NCBI GenBank assembly: GCA_046757965.1
Contig: JBHHZI010000024.1
Coordinates: 1 to 29,526, forward strand
Length of the DNA: 29,526 nucleotides
From: JBHHZI01 sp046757965
GTDB lineage: Bacteria; Acidobacteriota; Polarisedimenticolia; SMYD01
Reading direction: 5' to 3'
The notes under the pieces were generated by a model, which saw only the letters and a list, made by a program, of their open reading frames with translations, was not told where the DNA came from and did no database searches. Position numbers and translations under genes: made by a program. This document shows, piece by piece, positions 23,793-29,526 of the stretch (position 1 is the stretch's first letter; the number at the start of each line of letters is the position of its first letter).

Positions 23793-23817
23793 GGCACTCG
23801 AATCAGGTGAGTGCTAG
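23791..23817 (+). promoter_or_regulatory. CIRCE operator (HrcA binding site)
   Basis: The inverted repeat CTGGCACTC - nine bases - GAGTGCTAG matches the CIRCE consensus TTAGCACTC-N9-GAGTGCTAA except for the outer bases and one inner base of the left arm. HrcA, aided by GroEL, represses groESL through this site until heat or misfolded protein draws GroEL away. hrcA itself is not in the window. Confidence 0.93.
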
Positions 23818-23887
23818 CAGCGCCCACCATACTGACTCCCTGGATATGGACAAGTCAAGGATCCCCAAACACTTAGGAGGAATACGC

Positions 23888-24175
23888 ATGAAGGTGAAAC
23901 CCCTCTACGACCGCGTCCTGGTGAAGCGCGAGGACCCGTCGGAGCAGAAGAAGGGCGGCATCATCATCCCGGACACGGCGAAGGAGAAGCCGCTCGAGGG
24001 CAAGATCATGGCCGTCGGGACCGGGAAGGTCGATGACAACGGCAAGAAGCTGCCCCTGCAGGTGAAGGTTGGCGACCGGGTACTCATCGGAAAGTACGCC
24101 GGCAACGAGATCAAGATCGACGACGTGGAGCACGTGATCGTGCGCGAGGACGAGATCCTCGGCGTCATCCAGTAA
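23888..24175 (+). CDS. groES: Co-chaperonin GroES
   Basis: This is a 95-residue, seven-subunit lid of the GroEL chamber. The sequence MKVKPLYDRVLVKRED, the mobile loop KKGGIIIPDTAKEKP that docks on GroEL, GKVDDNGKKLPLQVKVGDRVL, and the end VREDEILGVI are all standard. The start ATG at 23888 has a strong AGGAGG ribosome site seven bases upstream (23875-23880). The frame is open further upstream but that part lies in the leader and CIRCE region. The leader from the predicted start of transcription is about 90 bases and carries CIRCE at its 5' end. groEL follows 51 bases later. Confidence 0.98.
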   Translation: MKVKPLYDRVLVKREDPSEQKKGGIIIPDTAKEKPLEGKIMAVGTGKVDDNGKKLPLQVKVGDRVLIGKYAGNEIKIDDVEHVIVREDEILGVIQ

Positions 24176-24226
24176 TCCAGCCCTCACTTCTTCAACAACG
24201 AATCCAGATCGGAGGTTTATCCCAGA

Positions 24227-25870
<1,644 letters not shown>

Positions 25871-25898
25871 TCTCCCGCTCCTGAAACGCTCAAAACCG

Positions 25899-25934
25899 AT
25901 AGCCCCGGCTCACCCCGAGCCGGGGCTATTTTTT
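25899..25934 (+). terminator. groESL terminator, possibly bidirectional
   Basis: A perfect 13-bp stem (ATAGCCCCGGCTC / GAGCCGGGGCTAT) with an ACCCC loop, followed by a run of six T (25929-25934). On the opposite strand the hairpin is followed, after CGG, by TTTT, so it may also stop the convergent gene at 25948. Confidence 0.95.
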
Positions 25935-25947
25935 GCGGCCTCCAGCT

Positions 25948-28900
25948 CTACTCGGGTGAGCGGGGGACGCTGCCGGTCGGGAGGGCCGGGGAGGAAGCCC
26001 CGGGCGGCCGCTTCTTCTGCCAGAACCAGCGGTCGAAGGTCCGGAAGGCGAGCAGTCGAGCGCTCACGCCGGGGTCCACATCCTCCAGCGTCGTGTTGAG
26101 GCCGATGCCGACACGGGCCCGGAGAAACGTGCTCCACGGGCCGGAGAAATTCAGCGACAGGCTCATGCCCGTGGCCGATTCCGCCCGGGAGCCGAAGTCG
26201 TCGGGGTTGCGCAGGATGGCATGGTTCAGCCCGACGTCGAGGCGCGCGCCGCGGCTGAGATTGATCGCATAGCCGACCTCCGCGAGGTTTCCCCGGTCGA
26301 ACTTGATCGCCGAGCCGCCGAACCCGCTCACGCCGGACGTGCCGAACTGGCCGAAATTGAAGCGGGAGAAACGGTCCAGACCGGTGCCCTCGAGATGGGA
26401 GAAATGCAGGCTCAGCTTGTCGAACCGGCGCACGAAGAAGACCTTGTTGAAGCTGAACACACGGCGGACCCAGTGGTCGTCGTTGACGTCAAAGTCCGAG
26501 CCGTCCGGTTTGCCCCAGAATCCCCACCGGTCGCGCTTGGCTCCGGTGAGCGTGTAGTCGAGGCGGAAGCCGGCCCGGTTGTAGATCCAGCGCAGGGCCA
26601 TCGAACCGACCAGCGTGTCATCGGGGATGACGAAATCCGGGGCGGTGTCGTCGTCGTCGCTGAAGTTCATGTACTCGAGATTCGCCTCGACCTCGAGCTT
26701 GTGGAACGACCCGATCGGCCGCCCCAGCACCGCCCCGAGCTGTTGAGTGCTGATCTTGACCCGTTCCGCGTCGAGATCGTCCGCGATGGCGTCCGTCTCG
26801 TCGATCCGGCGGTCGTTTCGCGACAACGGGTTCAGATTGGACTGCACACCGAGAATGGTGCGGCTGTTGCCCAGACCGGGATTCGACCACAGGGTGGCGA
26901 ACACCGGTCCTGCCCAGATGATGTCGAGCTGGTTGCCGGTGCCCTTGTGATTCATGTTGAAGTAGTTCACGCCGGCAAACGGGATGCCGGGAGTGAAGTC
27001 GGAACCGACGGTGATGCCGGTCACCAGGAGCCGGCTGACGCTGCTATCCGCGACGCGGAGATCACGGGCCTGCCGCCCGCCTTCCTTCGTCTGTTCCAGC
27101 CGCTGGAATCCGCCGCTGCTGTCGTCGATGATCGGGTGGGCCGACGACCACGCCTCGTCGATCTGCGCCTGGATGTCCGGCGGATTGACCTGGACGTCGT
27201 GGTAGCGGATCTCGCGCTCCAGAAGGATGTTGCGTCCCAGCGCGGTGAACACCATCTGCCCCTGGAGACGTCCGAGCAGCCACCATCGACGCCCGCCGGA
27301 TTCGAACGGCGTGAAGGTCTGCACGATCTCGTTGCTGATCACCGGCAGGCCGGGCAGCAGTTCGATGACCTCCATGCGACGGCGGCTGAACACCTGGGCG
27401 TCGATCCAGACCTTCCCCCGGTACTTGCCGTCCGAACCCGGTCCCGGTTCGAACTTCAGCACGTAGGTGGAATGGCCGTCCAGATCCTCCCGGCCGAGCA
27501 GCGTGTAGACGTATCGTTCATCCAGACGCAGGTCGAGGGGCACATCGGTGACCTTCTCCGGCACGATGAACGGCAGGTCCGGTCGCCGGGCTCCCCGCCA
27601 CCGGGCCCCGTTGATGAACATCTCGCGCTCCTCGTACTGGCTGGAGGAGCCGTCCGTGAAGTACCGATTGTGGGTGGCCACGTCGAAGGTCTGGTTGAGA
27701 TTCGCGACACTGAAGTGGTATTCGATGTCCGCGCTGGCGACCAGGGCGTGAAACAGACGATTCTGGCCGGCCTGGAACCGCCGGTGGCGGGCCAGGATCT
27801 CGGTGAGGGAGAGTCCGCGGCCGGTGCTCACCTCCTCGCTGACCCCGGGCGCCCGCGGGGAGCCGACCTGGCTGAGCCGGATCAGCGCCGGGCGGGCGTC
27901 GGGCTTGACCACCACGCGCTGGCCCGACCCGGACCCGCCCGTCGCCGGGGCCGCCGCCCCCCCGATGCGCTCCTCACGGGTCACCGGGTCCACCAGCCAC
28001 GCGATGCCAACCCGGGGCCCCTTCACCCGGAGCACCACCGGGGCCGTGGCCGCCGGGCCGAACAGCATGACGAAGCGCCCTCCACGGCCGTCGTTCTGCA
28101 CCTCCACGACGGTATCGTCGGGGTACGCCTCGCCGTCCGGGGCCGCCGCCGTGACGCGCCCGAAGGCCGGGGGGACCACCACCGCGTCGGGGCTCAGGAG
28201 CGCCCGCCAGGCCGCCAGCCGGTCGGGATCCGGGGAGACCCCGGGTGCGGCCACCACCAGGGAGACCGCCCTGGCCAGAGCCAGCGTCGCGGTCTGCAGG
28301 AACGTGTCCTCCCCGACCCCATCCAGCCAGATCGCCCGGCCCGGCAGGACCCGGCGGGCCACCGCCATCGCCTCCGCCGGAAGGCCTGCGTCGAGCGTCA
28401 CCGCATCGACATAGGGACTGACTCCCAGACGGCCCAGCTCGGCCAGGTCCTCGGCGCGGGAGATCGGTGAGGTCGCCACCACCGCGTCCGGGCGAACCGC
28501 CTTGACGCGCACCGACACTCTCTTGAGGAGAAAGGCATGCAGCCGCGGCTCGGCCCGCTCGCTCAGGCGCTCCCCGACCTCCACGAGCAACGGCGTGTCG
28601 CTGTGCGCCGACAGAAACCGGTCCAGGTCAGCGAGCCAGGCATCCAGCGCGAACCCGGGAATCGTCCGTCGTCCGGCGCCGGGGTCGCTCCAGGGCGGCA
28701 CCAGGGTCAGGATCGGCACCAGATCATCCTGTGCGAGCCGCGCCAGGAGCGTCGCCACCGCCTGATCCCGGCGGAGCGCCGCGGCCGGGAGGGTGACGCG
28801 CACGTAGATCGGGGCCTGCGGCGACGGCGAGTGGAGGTTCTCTGGAAGGGCGGCGAGAACAGCGGCTCCGGGATCGGCCAGCAGGTCCGGGGGCAAGGAC

Positions 28901-29025
28901 ACACCGAGGCCATTCACCGGCAGAACCGATGGTGGCTGTCCGGCGGCGGCGCTGGCGGCGAGCGCGTCACCGGCAACCGAGGCGGCAAGGAACAGGATGA
29001 CGGCCAGCTGCGGAGAGGGGCGCAA
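25948..29025 (-). CDS. Large envelope protein: TIM-barrel-like, LolA-like and beta-barrel parts
   Basis: I do not recognise this 1025-residue protein as a named family. The start is a TTG at 29025 with AAGGGA eight bases upstream; it opens directly into a signal peptide (LAVILFLAASVAGDALA, cleavage near residue 23-26). Residues 35-290 alternate strands and helices like a TIM barrel (YVRVTLP, VPILTLVPPW, LLVEVGERL, VVATSPISR, YVDAVTLDAG, AIWLDGVGE). Residues 300-380 are beta-rich. About 405-620 resembles LolA-type outer-membrane lipoprotein-sorting proteins (YTLLGREDLDGHSTYVLKF, GKVWIDAQVFSRRRMEVIE). From 660 to about 1000 the chain has alternating aromatic/polar strands typical of an outer-membrane beta-barrel (LDIIWAGPVFATLWSNP, GSMALRWIYNRAGFRLDYTL, LDVGLNHAIL). 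Domain names are by eye only. It is a single gene convergent with groEL. Confidence 0.75.
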   Translation of the reverse strand: MRPSPQLAVILFLAASVAGDALAASAAAGQPPSVLPVNGLGVSLPPDLLADPGAAVLAALPENLHSPSPQAPIYVRVTLPAAALRRDQAVATLLARLAQDDLVPILTLVPPWSDPGAGRRTIPGFALDAWLADLDRFLSAHSDTPLLVEVGERLSERAEPRLHAFLLKRVSVRVKAVRPDAVVATSPISRAEDLAELGRLGVSPYVDAVTLDAGLPAEAMAVARRVLPGRAIWLDGVGEDTFLQTATLALARAVSLVVAAPGVSPDPDRLAAWRALLSPDAVVVPPAFGRVTAAAPDGEAYPDDTVVEVQNDGRGGRFVMLFGPAATAPVVLRVKGPRVGIAWLVDPVTREERIGGAAAPATGGSGSGQRVVVKPDARPALIRLSQVGSPRAPGVSEEVSTGRGLSLTEILARHRRFQAGQNRLFHALVASADIEYHFSVANLNQTFDVATHNRYFTDGSSSQYEEREMFINGARWRGARRPDLPFIVPEKVTDVPLDLRLDERYVYTLLGREDLDGHSTYVLKFEPGPGSDGKYRGKVWIDAQVFSRRRMEVIELLPGLPVISNEIVQTFTPFESGGRRWWLLGRLQGQMVFTALGRNILLEREIRYHDVQVNPPDIQAQIDEAWSSAHPIIDDSSGGFQRLEQTKEGGRQARDLRVADSSVSRLLVTGITVGSDFTPGIPFAGVNYFNMNHKGTGNQLDIIWAGPVFATLWSNPGLGNSRTILGVQSNLNPLSRNDRRIDETDAIADDLDAERVKISTQQLGAVLGRPIGSFHKLEVEANLEYMNFSDDDDTAPDFVIPDDTLVGSMALRWIYNRAGFRLDYTLTGAKRDRWGFWGKPDGSDFDVNDDHWVRRVFSFNKVFFVRRFDKLSLHFSHLEGTGLDRFSRFNFGQFGTSGVSGFGGSAIKFDRGNLAEVGYAINLSRGARLDVGLNHAILRNPDDFGSRAESATGMSLSLNFSGPWSTFLRARVGIGLNTTLEDVDPGVSARLLAFRTFDRWFWQKKRPPGASSPALPTGSVPRSPE

Positions 29026-29068
29026 GCACGGTTCCCTTCCGGCTGATCGTAGAGCCCCGCGCCCTCCT

Positions 29069-29088
29069 GTGCCACCTCGCGGTGGCAC
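29069..29088. repeat. Perfect inverted repeat between divergent genes
   Basis: GTGCCACC-TCGC-GGTGGCAC, an 8-bp perfect palindromic stem with a four-base loop, lies in the 133-base gap between the large envelope gene and the thioredoxin-like gene. There is no T-run, so it is not a terminator. It could be an operator or an RNA hairpin in either leader. Confidence 0.5.
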
Positions 29089-29158
29089 CGCGGCTTGCAC
29101 CCCATGGCGGGATGCGTCAAGAATGCTCCTGGCGCCGGCCGGCGCACCTGGAGAGCCG

Positions 29159-29526
29159 ATGGTCCTGACCGAGAAGATCCCGTTCGTGCTCCTCGCGGCC
29201 CTGTTCTCCACCGCGGCGCCTGCTCCCCGGCCTGCCGGTGAACTCCCGCTGGGAGCCATCGCACCGGTATTCACGCTGCGCGGCACGGACGGGCAGGACC
29301 ATGCGCTGGTGGATCTCGCCGGGGTTCGCGGCACGGCGATCGTGTTCACCTGCAACACCTGCCCGTACTCACTCTCCTACGAACCCCGTCTCATTCACCT
29401 GGCACGAGAGTTCCAGGCGCGCGGTGTGGCCTTCGTGGCGATCAATCCCAACGAGGCGACAGGTGACGCGGGAGAATCGCTCGAGAAGATGGTGAAGCGT
29501 GCCGCCAGCCGCCACTACCCGTTCCC
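29159..29526 (+). CDS. Thioredoxin-fold (AhpC/TSA or TlpA-like) protein, partial
   Basis: The visible 122 codons encode a signal peptide (IPFVLLAALFSTAAPAP, cleavage near residue 18-22) and the first half of a thioredoxin-fold domain: LGAIAPVFTLRGTDGQDHAL, then TAIVFTCNTCPYSLSYEPRL with a CxxC redox pair, then GVAFVAINPNEA. This pattern is that of the redoxin-family periplasmic proteins in which TCN(H)CPY is typical. It should be secreted and act on disulphides or peroxides; the exact reaction is not known. The ATG at 29159 follows GGAGAG. The gene runs off the right end of the window. Confidence 0.88.
   Translation, partial: MVLTEKIPFVLLAALFSTAAPAPRPAGELPLGAIAPVFTLRGTDGQDHALVDLAGVRGTAIVFTCNTCPYSLSYEPRLIHLAREFQARGVAFVAINPNEATGDAGESLEKMVKRAASRHYPF

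Noticed and set aside
26221..28470. Open frame of 749 codons on the plus strand
   Set aside because: It is antisense to the large envelope gene. High GC at third codon positions removes stops from the opposite strand. The encoded sequence has no domain, and the minus-strand gene has a signal peptide and ribosome site.
29083..29100. TGGCAC and TTGCAC resembling a sigma-54 promoter before the redoxin-like gene
   Set aside because: Six bases separate the two blocks instead of five. Sigma-54 spacing is strict, so the -24/-12 pair does not fit.

Overview
The window is a GC-rich bacterial chromosome segment, densely coded on both strands. It comes from a Gram-negative (diderm) bacterium with lipopolysaccharide: it holds a complete KDO pathway, a heptosyltransferase-family enzyme, a WaaE-type glycosyltransferase, an OmpA-family protein and a large predicted outer-membrane protein. 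There are no rRNA, tRNA, IS, phage or CRISPR signals, so this reads as a core-genome region. The taxon cannot be fixed from sequence alone. The mix (class II KdsA, CIRCE-controlled groESL, single TatA plus TatC, OmpA with thrombospondin-3 repeats) would fit Acidobacteriota or a related deep-branching diderm phylum; this is inference.

Layout. 1-2206 (minus): icd, a cobalamin adenosyltransferase and a zinc-ribbon protein cut by the window edge. 2483-5438 (plus): a small secreted protein closed by a terminator, then an ABC-2 type exporter (ATPase, permease, small membrane protein). 5398-6429 (minus): a CrtC/AttH-like protein. 6521-11969 (plus): kdsB, pyrG, kdsA, kdsD, kdsC, lapA-like. From pyrG to lapA-like every junction overlaps by 1 or 4 bases. 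The operon makes CMP-KDO, and PyrG supplies the CTP used by KdsB. 12043-14115 (minus): an OmpA/TSP3 protein and a Trm112-like zinc-ribbon protein, each with its own promoter. 14204-15268 (plus): a GT9 glycosyltransferase. 15292-19276 (minus): a GT4-kinase fusion, a WaaE-like GT2, tatC and tatA. 19421-21004 (plus): an S41 protease whose signal peptide looks Tat-dependent, divergent from tatAC. 20996-23613 (minus): an unusual single-ring Clp-like AAA+ ATPase and an unknown partner. 23764-25934 (plus): groES-groEL with promoter, CIRCE operator and terminator. 25948-29025 (minus): a 1025-residue multidomain envelope protein. 29159-29526 (plus): the start of a thioredoxin-fold protein.

Themes. Most genes serve the cell envelope (KDO/LPS core assembly, outer-membrane proteins, Tat export, ABC export) or protein quality control (GroESL, Clp-like ATPase, S41 protease). 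Several promoters sit so close to start codons that leaderless or nearly leaderless mRNAs are likely (icd is the clearest). No stretch longer than 300 bases lacks a gene. The longest gaps (2207-2482, 7268-7488, 19277-19420, 23614-23887, 29026-29158) hold promoter-like elements or, in the last case, an inverted repeat; these are listed.

The best candidates for something not well described are the Clp-like ATPase with an Asn in Walker A and its co-transcribed partner, the GT4-KDO-kinase-like fusion, and the TIM-barrel-like/LolA-like/beta-barrel protein.
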